A DNA stretch of 7,755 nt from an uncultured Ileibacterium sp. (GTDB lineage Bacteria > Bacillota > Clostridia > Peptostreptococcales > Anaerovoracaceae): positions 1 to 7,755 of the forward strand of contig CABTXQ010000045.1 of the NCBI GenBank assembly GCA_902488835.1, written 5' to 3'. Of this stretch, positions 1-6,948 are shown one piece after another. Made by a program: the position numbers and the translations under genes. The first letter of the stretch is position 1; the number at the start of each line of letters is the position of its first letter. Under the pieces are notes generated by a model, which worked only from the letters and a program-made list of their open reading frames with translations, made no database searches and had not been told where the DNA came from.

Positions 1-1312
1 AGACGATTATTTTAATGCTAGACCCCAGCTGGATTTTGCACGAGGCTTATATTCTTCTATAAAGACGGCTGGTGATAGAACAAAAGGCAGTGTATATATA
101 AATATGCAGTCTTCGCTTAATATTTTTACAATGGATTCTATTGCAAGAATGACAGCAGAAAATGACATCAATTTTAAAGAGATTGGATTTGGTGATAATC
201 CTGTTGCGATCTTTATTGGGCTACCAACAGAAGATAAGAGTAATCATTTTTTAGCTATCACCTTTGTAACGCAGGTATTTCAGTATTTATTTAAGCTTGC
301 TAAGACAAAAAATGGCGTTTTAGATAGGAATGTTAGATTTATTTTTGACGAGTTTGGCAATATGCCTGTTTTAGATAATTTTGGTGGTATGGTAACAAAC
401 TGCTTAGGAGTAGGGTTTTCCTTTGATGTATTTATTCAGTCATATGATCAGCTTAGAACTAATTATGAAATGGAAATGAATACAATAAAAGATAATTTTG
501 CAAATCAAATTTATATTCTAGCCTCAGGTAAAGAAACTCCGGCGGAGTTTTCTGAGCAACTTGGGAATAAAACAGTTATAGAGGTTCAGAGAACTGGTAC
601 AAGGTTTGCAAAAAACAAAACATTTATGGAGAGCAATAGGGAAAAGCCACTTTTATTTCCTGATGAACTTCAAGATTTTCGTGAAGGAGAGTGTGCAATT
701 ATTAGGGCTTCTAAAAGAAAAGATAGGTCAGGTGCTGCAATTCGCTCATATCCTATTTTATGTGAGTATATGAAAAGACCTTATTTTTGGTGGTATATAG
801 TTGCTTTTGTGAGATTATTTAAAAATAGAGCAGCTAAAGGAGCAATGCTAGATAAGGATACAGAAGAGCCACTTACTTTTATAGAAGAATATAGGAATAA
901 TATGAGCAGCATTAAAAGAAAACTTGGAACAGCTTTACTTTATAGATGGGAATATGCAACTGATGATTTTCCAAATCCAACGAGCATAAAACTTGAAGAT
1001 ATATGTAATGAGAGCAGGGCTAATATAAATTATGCTTCTATGGTTTACGATACTAATAAAGTTATAAGAAAACTTGGGATATGGATAGATGATAAAGAAG
1101 CGGAAACGAAAACTTTAGGAGATCTTCAAGGAGCATATTATGCATTCGATAATAAACTTTCAGGAAAACTTGAAAACTACAAAGAAGAGTTCTCTTTATA
1201 TCCGGAAACCGAGATTAATGAAGCGATGAAGATAATTCGAGAAATTCAAAACAGGTATTCGCTCTCAGAGGACTTTATTTCGACTTTAGAAACAATAATT
1301 ATGCAAGGTTGA
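1..1312 (+). CDS. Type IV coupling protein, VirD4/TraG family (5'-truncated by window)
   Basis: This is the C-terminal 436 residues of a VirD4/TraG/TrsK-type coupling ATPase, which links the relaxase-DNA substrate to the transfer channel at the cytoplasmic membrane. The frame is open from base 2 (base 1 closes an earlier codon). The ATG at 104 is internal: the residues before it already read as family sequence and no ribosome binding site precedes it. Visible are a Walker B segment FIFDEFGNMP (Asp116/Glu117 of the fragment), the following motif with FIQSYDQL (Gln146) and an ASGKETPAEFSEQLG block, all typical of the TraG/VirD4 ATPase core. The N-terminal membrane helices and Walker A lie upstream, outside the window. 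About 200 residues follow the ATPase core: an aromatic stretch YFWWYIVAFVRLF, then a charged, mostly helical region, possibly for substrate or accessory-protein recognition (inference). The gene ends in TGA, followed by a hairpin. The family call is secure; the exact subfamily is not. Confidence 0.93.
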   Translation, partial: DDYFNARPQLDFARGLYSSIKTAGDRTKGSVYINMQSSLNIFTMDSIARMTAENDINFKEIGFGDNPVAIFIGLPTEDKSNHFLAITFVTQVFQYLFKLAKTKNGVLDRNVRFIFDEFGNMPVLDNFGGMVTNCLGVGFSFDVFIQSYDQLRTNYEMEMNTIKDNFANQIYILASGKETPAEFSEQLGNKTVIEVQRTGTRFAKNKTFMESNREKPLLFPDELQDFREGECAIIRASKRKDRSGAAIRSYPILCEYMKRPYFWWYIVAFVRLFKNRAAKGAMLDKDTEEPLTFIEEYRNNMSSIKRKLGTALLYRWEYATDDFPNPTSIKLEDICNESRANINYASMVYDTNKVIRKLGIWIDDKEAETKTLGDLQGAYYAFDNKLSGKLENYKEEFSLYPETEINEAMKIIREIQNRYSLSEDFISTLETIIMQG

Positions 1313-1330
1313 TATAAACTATAGGAACTG

Positions 1331-1351
1331 CTTAAAACGGCTCTTAAAACG
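1331..1351 (+). repeat. Two direct copies of CTTAAAACG
   Basis: The 9-mer CTTAAAACG occurs at 1331-1339 and again at 1343-1351, a period of 12 bases. The second copy overlaps the left arm and loop of the hairpin at 1339-1371. It could be a small binding site, or chance in AT-rich DNA; nothing else in the sequence decides. Confidence 0.5.
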
Positions 1352-1371
1352 AAAATTAAGGGCTATTTTTT
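1339..1371 (+). terminator. Terminator-like hairpin or attenuator after the coupling protein gene
   Basis: GGCTCTTAA (1339-1347) pairs with TTAAGGGCT (1356-1364) around an 8-base loop, giving 9 pairs of which two are G-T. A run of six T follows at 1366-1371. This is the shape of a weak intrinsic terminator. It sits between two genes of the same transfer module, and the ribosome binding site of the next gene starts only 6 bases after the T run. Partial termination or attenuation therefore seems more likely than a hard operon end (inference). Confidence 0.6.
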
Positions 1372-1376
1372 GTGTG

Positions 1377-1383
1377 AAAGGAG
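1377..1383 (+). promoter_or_regulatory. Ribosome binding site for the GTG-started VirB6-like gene
   Basis: AAAGGAG lies 9 bases before the GTG at 1393. This strong site supports GTG as the start, since no ATG is found nearby in frame and the predicted signal peptide begins directly at this codon. Confidence 0.8.
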
Positions 1384-1392
1384 AAAAATTTT

Positions 1393-3099
1393 GTGAAAAA
1401 GAAAAAAAACAAACATTTTAGTATAAAAAAAGTGTTTCTATGGATAACCACCATATCTTCAATAATGTTTATATCTATTTTACCTGTATTAGCTGAAGGT
1501 GGTAATCAATGGATTGATTTTTATGAAAGAAATAGCAAAATACTTCAAACTAATAACCTTGTTTCATCGGCAATAAGGCAATGTGGGTGGATTATCATAA
1601 AAGGTTTGGTACGTGTTACAGATACAGTACAGAATTTATATAACAAATCGTTTGGTTTTATTGATATGACTACAAATGAGAATATAAATGACTTTGTACA
1701 AAGGTTCAAGCCTGCTTTTGTAGCATTTACAGCATTAGCACTTCTTTATCTTGGATATATATTGATAATGAAGCATGACAAAAAGCCAAATATTGCTGCA
1801 AATATATGTGTGGCAATTCTATGTGTAAGTTGCTCTACTTTTATGTTTGGTACTCTCAATAGTCTTGCTCATTCTTTTAAAACTGGAGTAGACAGTTATT
1901 CATATAAAGATAATACAAAGGCAGCTGTAACGATTGTTGATGAAAATATGATCGATGTTCTTAAAGCATATAAAAAGTTTGGAACATCATTAAAGCCATC
2001 AGATTATAGTAAGATTACTGCCGGAATTACAGAAAAAAAATTAGGGTATTTTAGAATTAATAGTGTAATTAACTATGCTAATGAGGAGCTTGGAAATGAA
2101 GAAAATCCTTTTAAATATAGACTCGATGCTGATAAGTCTGATGGAACTGTAAAAACTATAGAGAATGATAATGGGTGGGGAATTAACGATGGAAGCGATG
2201 CTGATTTCGGTAATGAATTTTACTACCGATATAATTTTGAATGGACTAATGCACTTATACAATTATTATCACTTATCATAGTCTATATTGCAATGTCTTA
2301 TAAGTGCGTAAGAGTAGCATTTGAGCTTGTTGTAGCTAGATTACTTGCATACTTATATTCTGCTGAGCTTTCCGGTGGAGAAAAAGTAAGGAAAATTTTA
2401 GTTTTTATAAGAGATGGTTATATTTTGCTAGGAATTACAGCTATTTGTATAAAGCTCTATGCAGTTTTTACCGGGTTTATACATAGCTATGTAGAAACTA
2501 ATTTAACAGCTGCAATATTTTCTTTGTTTATTGCTTTTACTGTAATTGACGGACCAAATTTAGTGGAAAAGTTGCTTGGTATGGATGCAGGTCTAAGATC
2601 TTCAACAGCAAGGATGTTAGCTGCCGGTGGAATGGTGCTTGGAGCAGGAAGAACTTTAAAGAATACTACAAATAGGGCTTTTAGTTTTATAAATAATAAA
2701 AGAAAAACAGCAAATATGGCAAGCCAAGCCGAAAAATCAAGTAAAAATAGCGGTAAGAACCATGGTGAAACAATGGACAGTAAAACTTCAGATAAAAATT
2801 CAGGTTCAAATCATTTTAATAATGATGGGAATAAAAATGCTAATAGCACGAGTGAAGCAGGAAACACAGGAAATCAAAGTGATGGCAATAACAGGACAGA
2901 TTTTATGTCTGATATTAGTAAAGGCGAAGGTAATAGGGGTAGGCAAAATGATATAGGAAGTAAAATAGATAGAGATTTAAAAAATAATGCTACAGATAAG
3001 TTTAATAAAACAGAACATAAATCAGGGGCTTCTTCAATGCCAAAAAGAAGCGTAGGCACGAAAAGTAAGTTCATTAATAAAGAAAGGAAGGATAAATAA
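1393..3099 (+). CDS. VirB6/TrbL-like conjugation membrane protein (pLS20_p028-like)
   Basis: This 568-residue polytopic membrane protein is the likely inner-membrane channel component. It starts at GTG with a good ribosome binding site. Residues 1-36 look like a signal peptide or first helix: a Lys-rich start, a hydrophobic core at 14-33, and a possible cut after VLA35... (LPVLAEGG). Further hydrophobic segments lie near 106-126, 134-154, 285-303, 341-362 and 371-388, plus a weaker Gly/Ala-rich one at 404-420. A polar loop of about 130 residues (156-284) separates the first group from the second and probably faces outside. The block IDGPNLVEKLLGMDAGLRS (385-403) closes the membrane domain; I recall similar wording in Firmicutes proteins called pLS20_p028-family or TrbL/VirB6-like. 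Residues 430-568 form a hydrophilic Asn/Ser/Lys/Gly-rich tail of low complexity. The stop overlaps the next start (TAATG). The VirB6-like role rests on topology, position and this remembered similarity, not on a search. Confidence 0.78.
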   Translation: MKKKKNKHFSIKKVFLWITTISSIMFISILPVLAEGGNQWIDFYERNSKILQTNNLVSSAIRQCGWIIIKGLVRVTDTVQNLYNKSFGFIDMTTNENINDFVQRFKPAFVAFTALALLYLGYILIMKHDKKPNIAANICVAILCVSCSTFMFGTLNSLAHSFKTGVDSYSYKDNTKAAVTIVDENMIDVLKAYKKFGTSLKPSDYSKITAGITEKKLGYFRINSVINYANEELGNEENPFKYRLDADKSDGTVKTIENDNGWGINDGSDADFGNEFYYRYNFEWTNALIQLLSLIIVYIAMSYKCVRVAFELVVARLLAYLYSAELSGGEKVRKILVFIRDGYILLGITAICIKLYAVFTGFIHSYVETNLTAAIFSLFIAFTVIDGPNLVEKLLGMDAGLRSSTARMLAAGGMVLGAGRTLKNTTNRAFSFINNKRKTANMASQAEKSSKNSGKNHGETMDSKTSDKNSGSNHFNNDGNKNANSTSEAGNTGNQSDGNNRTDFMSDISKGEGNRGRQNDIGSKIDRDLKNNATDKFNKTEHKSGASSMPKRSVGTKSKFINKERKDK

Positions 3100-3398
3100 T
3101 GGCAAAGACAGTAACAACAACAAAAATTGAAAGTGATAACCGGGTCTTTGGCACATATGATGTCTGGGATTTCTTTTTTATAGCTATTTATTCCATGCTT
3201 TCATATGGATTAAGGATATATATTCATCCGACTCTTAGAATACCATTCTTTATTTTTACTGTAGTTATTGCTTTTTTTCTTACATCAAAAAGCAGTCTGA
3301 ACAAGAGGCGGAAAAACTATGAGAGTTTATACTTTCTAATAACTTCTGATATAAAAACATATCGTCCATTCATTGCAAAAGAAGGAGATATAAAATGA
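3099..3398 (+). CDS. Small two-helix VirB3-like conjugation protein (DUF5592/TrsC-like)
   Basis: The 99-residue protein has a polar N-terminus and two hydrophobic segments, about residues 22-42 and 47-63, separated by a short IHPTLRIP turn. A basic stretch (KSSLNKRRKNYESLYF, 64-79) and a short cytoplasmic tail follow. Size, two closely spaced helices and location directly before the VirB4 genes are the hallmarks of VirB3-like subunits in Gram-positive transfer systems, which anchor the VirB4 ATPase to the membrane channel. Its ATG overlaps the previous stop by one base (TAATG) and is preceded by AAGGAAGG at 3084-3091. It overlaps the next gene by four bases (ATGA), so coupled translation is likely. 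The family name is from memory; the VirB3 role is inference from topology and order. Confidence 0.72.
   Translation: MAKTVTTTKIESDNRVFGTYDVWDFFFIAIYSMLSYGLRIYIHPTLRIPFFIFTVVIAFFLTSKSSLNKRRKNYESLYFLITSDIKTYRPFIAKEGDIK
3381..3387 (+). promoter_or_regulatory. Ribosome binding site for the TrsD-like gene
   Basis: GAAGGAG lies 7 bases before the ATG at 3395, inside the end of the preceding gene. With the ATGA stop/start overlap it fixes this start. Confidence 0.8.
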
Positions 3399-3985
3399 TA
3401 TTTAAAAAGAAAAAGTCAAAAGAAAAAGAAATTATAAAAAACAATTTAGATATATTATCAATTAGAGGATACGATGAAGAGCTAGAAGCATTTTTTTGTG
3501 AAGACGGCTCTTATTTAGATTTCTTTGAGATAGTGGCAAGAGATAGACAAAACCTACAAGATGATGCAGTTAGGTTTGATATTGCAACTTTAACGAAGTT
3601 TGAACGATTGTATTCTCCTGACCATAAAGATATAGGACTTAATTTTCCAATAAACACTTCTCTTCAGAGGAATAATCTTGAGTGGAAATTAAAAAAGACT
3701 AATGATCCTGTACGTAAAAAATGGCTTACAAGAGAAATTAATGAATTACTGACACTTGATAGTAATATCGATAGAAAAGAATTTTATAGAATGTACTTTG
3801 GAAGCAATAAGGAAGAGCTACAAAAGAACAGAATAAATATTCTTACTTGGCTTGGAAGAGGTAGGAGCAGAATTGTAAAAGAAATTGATAAAGAGAAAAA
3901 AATTCAAATAATAAAAAAACTATGCAATATGAATACTCTTATTATTCCTGATGAACTTAGAGAGGGTTACAACGATGAAGAATAA
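3395..3985 (+). CDS. TrsD/TraD-like conjugation protein resembling a VirB4 N-terminal domain
   Basis: This 196-residue soluble-looking protein has no membrane helix and no Walker motifs. After a Lys-rich start it shows an acidic and aromatic segment EAFFCEDGSYLDFFEIVARD (31-50), a stretch rich in Arg/Asp/Phe (60-73), and a long charged helical part with REINELLTLDSNIDRKEFYR (113-132) followed by MYFGSNKEELQKNRINIL (133-150) and IVKEIDKEKKIQIIKKLCN (160-178). This order, in which a long helical hairpin leads into a strand and then a helix ending near 'LCN', is what VirB4/TrsE proteins show ahead of their ATPase domain. Its position directly before VirB4 matches trsD before trsE in pSK41-type transfer regions. 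Its role is probably a cytoplasmic partner of VirB4, but its biochemical function is not established here. It shares 4 bases with the previous gene and 11 with the next. Confidence 0.7.
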   Translation: MIFKKKKSKEKEIIKNNLDILSIRGYDEELEAFFCEDGSYLDFFEIVARDRQNLQDDAVRFDIATLTKFERLYSPDHKDIGLNFPINTSLQRNNLEWKLKKTNDPVRKKWLTREINELLTLDSNIDRKEFYRMYFGSNKEELQKNRINILTWLGRGRSRIVKEIDKEKKIQIIKKLCNMNTLIIPDELREGYNDEE

Positions 3986-5891
3986 GAAGAATAAAAAGAA
4001 TAAGAAAAAAAATATAAATGTAGATGAAAATTTGTTTGAGTATATACAGCCGGCAGGTGGAATCACCTTTAAAGAACCTAATTACATTATAACGGGTGAA
4101 GGATATATAAGGTGTTTACATTTATATCAGCTTCCTAAATTACTTGATGACTTTTGGCTTGATAGGCTTTTTGGAATTGAAGATGCCGTTGTCATGATGG
4201 ATATTAACTCTAAAGACAATGCAGAAGTAAAAAAGAATATTAATAAATCTCTGAAAGAAGAGTTTGCTAGAGCAAGTACCGCAAAAGATTATATGCAGTT
4301 ATACGATGCAAAATTAAGGCAGCAAGAATTACAAAATATGTATGATGAGCTGACTTCTATGGGTGAAGTTATAAAGGATATTGATATAAGGCTTTATATA
4401 GGTGGTAGGAATCTTTATGAACTTGATCAAAGATGTGAGCAGATTATCAAAGATTTAGAAGCTGATTCCTTTATGACTGCAACTATGCTTAATGAAGGAA
4501 AAAGAGAATGGCAAGCATTGTTTGAGTCTTTTAGCATTCAACATAGCAAGCCTTTTTCGATGAAAGCACATCCGCTTTTAACAGAGCAAGTTGCTATAGG
4601 AAATCCATATTGCTACTCTGAATTGATTGATGATAATGGAGATTTAATAGGATTTACACCCGTTGGTGGGGTAGTTATATTTGATGAATTTACCAAAACA
4701 TCATCAAGGAAGCACTATAACAGCTTGGTTTGTGGTGATATGGGATCAGGAAAGTCAACTTACCTAAAAAAGCGTTTTAAAGCTAATGCTTGTAAAGGGA
4801 ATTTCATAAGAACTTTCGATGTAACAGGTGAGTTTGAAAATTTAACAAAAGAGTTTGGTGGAAAGATAATAAAGTGTGATGGTGAAGATGGGATACTTAA
4901 TCCACTTGAAATATTAAAAGCAGGAGAAGATGAATTTGTTTCATATTCAAAGCATATTGCAAAAGTTTCAACTTTTTTCAAGTGTATCATTCCAAGTGCT
5001 ACAGATGAAATGCTTATAAGCTTAGAAAACTACCTTAGAGAATTTTATAAGAGCTATGATCTTATACCGGAAGAAGGAAAACAAATTACAGGACTTCCTG
5101 CTAAGAAATATCCAATATTTTCAGACTTCTTAAAATTTTTAAAAGATGAAATTGAGAAAGAAAAAAATAGAGATACTTCAAGCGATGTAGATATTGAGCT
5201 TGCTAAAGCAAAAGCTTTATCTTTATCTAAAATTGAAGAAGCTGTAAGAACAATAGTATTTAACTATGGTCGAATGTTCGATGGTTATACATCAGTAGAT
5301 AATATTGTTGATGAAAAAATTGTAACGTTTGATATTTCAGACATTAAAGACCTAGGAGATATATTTGTTGCTCAGATGTTTAATATGGTTTCGCTTTGTT
5401 GGGATAATGCAGTTTCAAATGGAAGCATAATGAAAAACTTATGGGAAAAGGGAGAGATTGATATAAGAGATGTATCATGCTTCCTTATTTTAATTGATGA
5501 AAGCCACAGATGGGTAAATACATCGATGCCAAAAATTTTACAGCTCCTTATCTCATATCTAAGAGAAGCAAGAAAATACTTTGCAGGGATTACATTTGCT
5601 TCTCAAAGTGTAAGAGATTATATGCCTCAAGGGGAAAATGACAAGTATGTTGATCTCATACGTACATTATTTGAACTTACGCAGTATAAATTTATGTTTA
5701 GACAAGACAGCTCAACGCTTCCACTTCTAAATAGCATATTTAGTAATGCATTGTCATTCAGTCAGATTGATCAAATTCCATATCTAGATGTGGGAGATAC
5801 AATTTTATCTATCTCAGGAGATAGGAGTATTAAGTTCAATGTTTGGTTAAGTAAAGAGTATGAGGAAAAAATCTTTTCTGGTGGTAGATAG
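3975..5891 (+). CDS. VirB4/TrsE-type conjugation ATPase
   Basis: This is the main secretion ATPase of the transfer apparatus, acting on the cytoplasmic face of the membrane to drive channel assembly and transport. The chosen start gives 638 residues. An in-frame ATG at 3951 exists but has no ribosome binding site, whereas GAGAGGG at 3960-3966 lies 8 bases before ATG 3975. The protein opens with a Lys/Asn repeat (residues 2-13). A VirB4 N-terminal domain follows, including YIRCLHLYQLPK and a long helical region near 75-125. The Walker A motif is GDMGSGKST (254-262, Lys260). The Walker B motif is FLILIDE (503-509, Asp508/Glu509), followed by SHRW, and a FASQSVRDYM segment carries Gln544, all typical of the RecA-like VirB4 core. 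Length and motifs look complete. The start overlaps the preceding TrsD-like gene by 11 bases, and the stop lies inside the ribosome binding region of the hydrolase gene, so expression is probably coupled on both sides. Confidence 0.94.
   Translation: MKNKKNKKNKKKNINVDENLFEYIQPAGGITFKEPNYIITGEGYIRCLHLYQLPKLLDDFWLDRLFGIEDAVVMMDINSKDNAEVKKNINKSLKEEFARASTAKDYMQLYDAKLRQQELQNMYDELTSMGEVIKDIDIRLYIGGRNLYELDQRCEQIIKDLEADSFMTATMLNEGKREWQALFESFSIQHSKPFSMKAHPLLTEQVAIGNPYCYSELIDDNGDLIGFTPVGGVVIFDEFTKTSSRKHYNSLVCGDMGSGKSTYLKKRFKANACKGNFIRTFDVTGEFENLTKEFGGKIIKCDGEDGILNPLEILKAGEDEFVSYSKHIAKVSTFFKCIIPSATDEMLISLENYLREFYKSYDLIPEEGKQITGLPAKKYPIFSDFLKFLKDEIEKEKNRDTSSDVDIELAKAKALSLSKIEEAVRTIVFNYGRMFDGYTSVDNIVDEKIVTFDISDIKDLGDIFVAQMFNMVSLCWDNAVSNGSIMKNLWEKGEIDIRDVSCFLILIDESHRWVNTSMPKILQLLISYLREARKYFAGITFASQSVRDYMPQGENDKYVDLIRTLFELTQYKFMFRQDSSTLPLLNSIFSNALSFSQIDQIPYLDVGDTILSISGDRSIKFNVWLSKEYEEKIFSGGR
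3978..4004 (+). repeat. Three tandem 9-bp units at the VirB4 5' end
   Basis: AAGAATAAG, AAGAATAAA, AAGAATAAG follow one another directly after the ATG and encode Lys-Asn-Lys three times. A run of eight A (4005-4012) follows. The repeat also covers the stop codon of the overlapping upstream gene (3983-3985). Copy-number change would stay in frame for VirB4, while slippage in the A run would shift the frame. Confidence 0.75.
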
Positions 5892-5897
5892 GTGATC
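5890..5897 (+). promoter_or_regulatory. Extended Shine-Dalgarno deciding the hydrolase start
   Basis: AGGTGATC matches eight bases of the extended Bacillus-type anti-Shine-Dalgarno complement AAGGAGGTGATC. It begins within the VirB4 stop codon and places ATG 5901 at a normal distance. The in-frame GTG at 5892 is part of this site and is therefore not the likely start. Confidence 0.7.
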
Positions 5898-5900
5898 ATA

Positions 5901-6926
5901 ATGAAAAAGAAAATAGTTATGAAGCTTGTCATATGCGGGGTATGTGCCTCGCTTATTTTTCTTTTATTGTTTATTTCGCTGATAGCTTCAATTCAGGAAA
6001 ATTATTATATTGCAGGTTGGAAAAAAGTTGGATATGATGGTGATAGTGCTAATGGAGATGAAATTGTAGCATATGCACTTCAGTTTGCAAATAAAACACC
6101 AATGTATCGATATAAGCTAGGTGGTAAAAAACTTTCTCAGAAACCGGGTGAAGGCACTGACTGTGCCGGCTTTGTAAGTTTAATATTTGCACATTTCGGG
6201 CTTAATAATTGGGGGCAAATTAACTATGTGCCATACTTATACGCATCACTAAGCAGAACAGGTAAGAAAGTAAGTAAGGATAAAATGAAGCCGGCAGATA
6301 TTGTGTTTTTTAGCAATGCTAGTGGCTTTCAGCATGTAGCAATCTATGCAGGAAATAATGAAATTGTTCATGCCTCAAATGAAAGGGTAGGGATTGTTAA
6401 AACACCTCTTTCATATTCAGCAGGTGGAGATAGATATGTAAGCCATGTTATAAGAATAGTTGATGATAGTCGTGGTGTTAAGGCTGGAGTTGCAAAAGGT
6501 AAAAGAACTTCTTATCCAGCTAAAAACAATCCATTTTTCTTCAATCCTAGGTATAATGCTTTTGCAGGAACTGCCTATGGACCGCCGGCACTAACTCATA
6601 ACTGCACTTGGTATGCATTTGGCCGATTTGGTGAGATACTAGGAAAAAGACCAGCTCTTCCAACAGGAAATGCTGATCAATGGTACAGAACATGCACAGC
6701 ATACAAGAAAGGAAGGACACCTAAGGTAGGTGCAGTAGTATGTTGGCGGTATAGTAATGGATCATTTGGTCATGTTGCAGTTGTTGAGGAGATTAAATCA
6801 AATGGTGATATTGTAACAAGTAATTCTGGATGGCGAGGTTCTCATTTCTGGATGCAGACATGGACTAAAGCTTCAGGTTATCAAGGAAATGGCAGCATAC
6901 TCCAAGGCTTTATATATCAGCCATAG
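5901..6926 (+). CDS. Membrane-anchored NlpC/P60 + CHAP cell-wall hydrolase (VirB1/TrsG-like)
   Basis: This 341-residue bifunctional peptidoglycan hydrolase probably makes local openings in the wall for the transfer channel. Residues 1-6 are basic and 7-30 form a single hydrophobic segment, either a membrane anchor or an uncleaved signal, so the rest faces outside. An NlpC/P60 domain covers about 50-190: catalytic Cys88 in GTDCAGFVSLIF, His145 in FQHVAIYAGN, and His157 in EIVHASN as the likely third residue. A basic, Pro/Phe-rich linker (about 195-220) leads to a CHAP domain: Cys235 in HNCTWYAFGR, His291 in FGHVAVVEEI, and a Ser-Asn pair at 307-308 near the usual third polar residue. Both catalytic sets look intact. 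No lysozyme or transglycosylase domain is present, though many Gram-positive transfer hydrolases pair a glycosidase with an amidase or peptidase. It follows VirB4 by 9 bases, in the same relative region as trsG of pSK41. Exact bond specificity cannot be read from sequence. Confidence 0.92.
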   Translation: MKKKIVMKLVICGVCASLIFLLLFISLIASIQENYYIAGWKKVGYDGDSANGDEIVAYALQFANKTPMYRYKLGGKKLSQKPGEGTDCAGFVSLIFAHFGLNNWGQINYVPYLYASLSRTGKKVSKDKMKPADIVFFSNASGFQHVAIYAGNNEIVHASNERVGIVKTPLSYSAGGDRYVSHVIRIVDDSRGVKAGVAKGKRTSYPAKNNPFFFNPRYNAFAGTAYGPPALTHNCTWYAFGRFGEILGKRPALPTGNADQWYRTCTAYKKGRTPKVGAVVCWRYSNGSFGHVAVVEEIKSNGDIVTSNSGWRGSHFWMQTWTKASGYQGNGSILQGFIYQP

Positions 6927-6935
6927 TAAACTAAA

Positions 6936-6943
6936 AAAAGGAG
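6936..6943 (+). promoter_or_regulatory. Ribosome binding site for the small membrane protein
   Basis: AAAAGGAG sits 5 bases before ATG 6949. It argues against the in-frame ATG at 6889, which lies inside the hydrolase gene with no such site, and so sets the length at 160 residues. Confidence 0.8.
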
Positions 6944-6948
6944 ATAAA

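Noticed and set aside
104..106. ATG at 104 as the start of the coupling protein
   Set aside because: The frame is open to the window edge, upstream residues read as family sequence, and no ribosome binding site is present; the gene is truncated by the window.
2041..2262. Minus-strand open frame of 73 codons
   Set aside because: It lies entirely inside the VirB6-like gene, antisense to its polar loop, with no ribosome binding site or recognisable protein pattern.
2762..3074. Two short frames, one per strand, over the VirB6-like tail
   Set aside because: The low-complexity AT-rich coding sequence leaves other frames open by chance; the products are repetitive and lack start signals.
3395..3985. 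A broken VirB4 split by frameshift into the 3395 and 3975 genes
   Set aside because: The downstream VirB4 has its own N-terminal domain and ribosome binding site, and the two-gene order matches the trsD-trsE arrangement of known transfer regions.
4760..4990. Minus-strand open frame of 76 codons
   Set aside because: It is antisense to the VirB4 Walker A region, whose sequence is fully explained by the ATPase.
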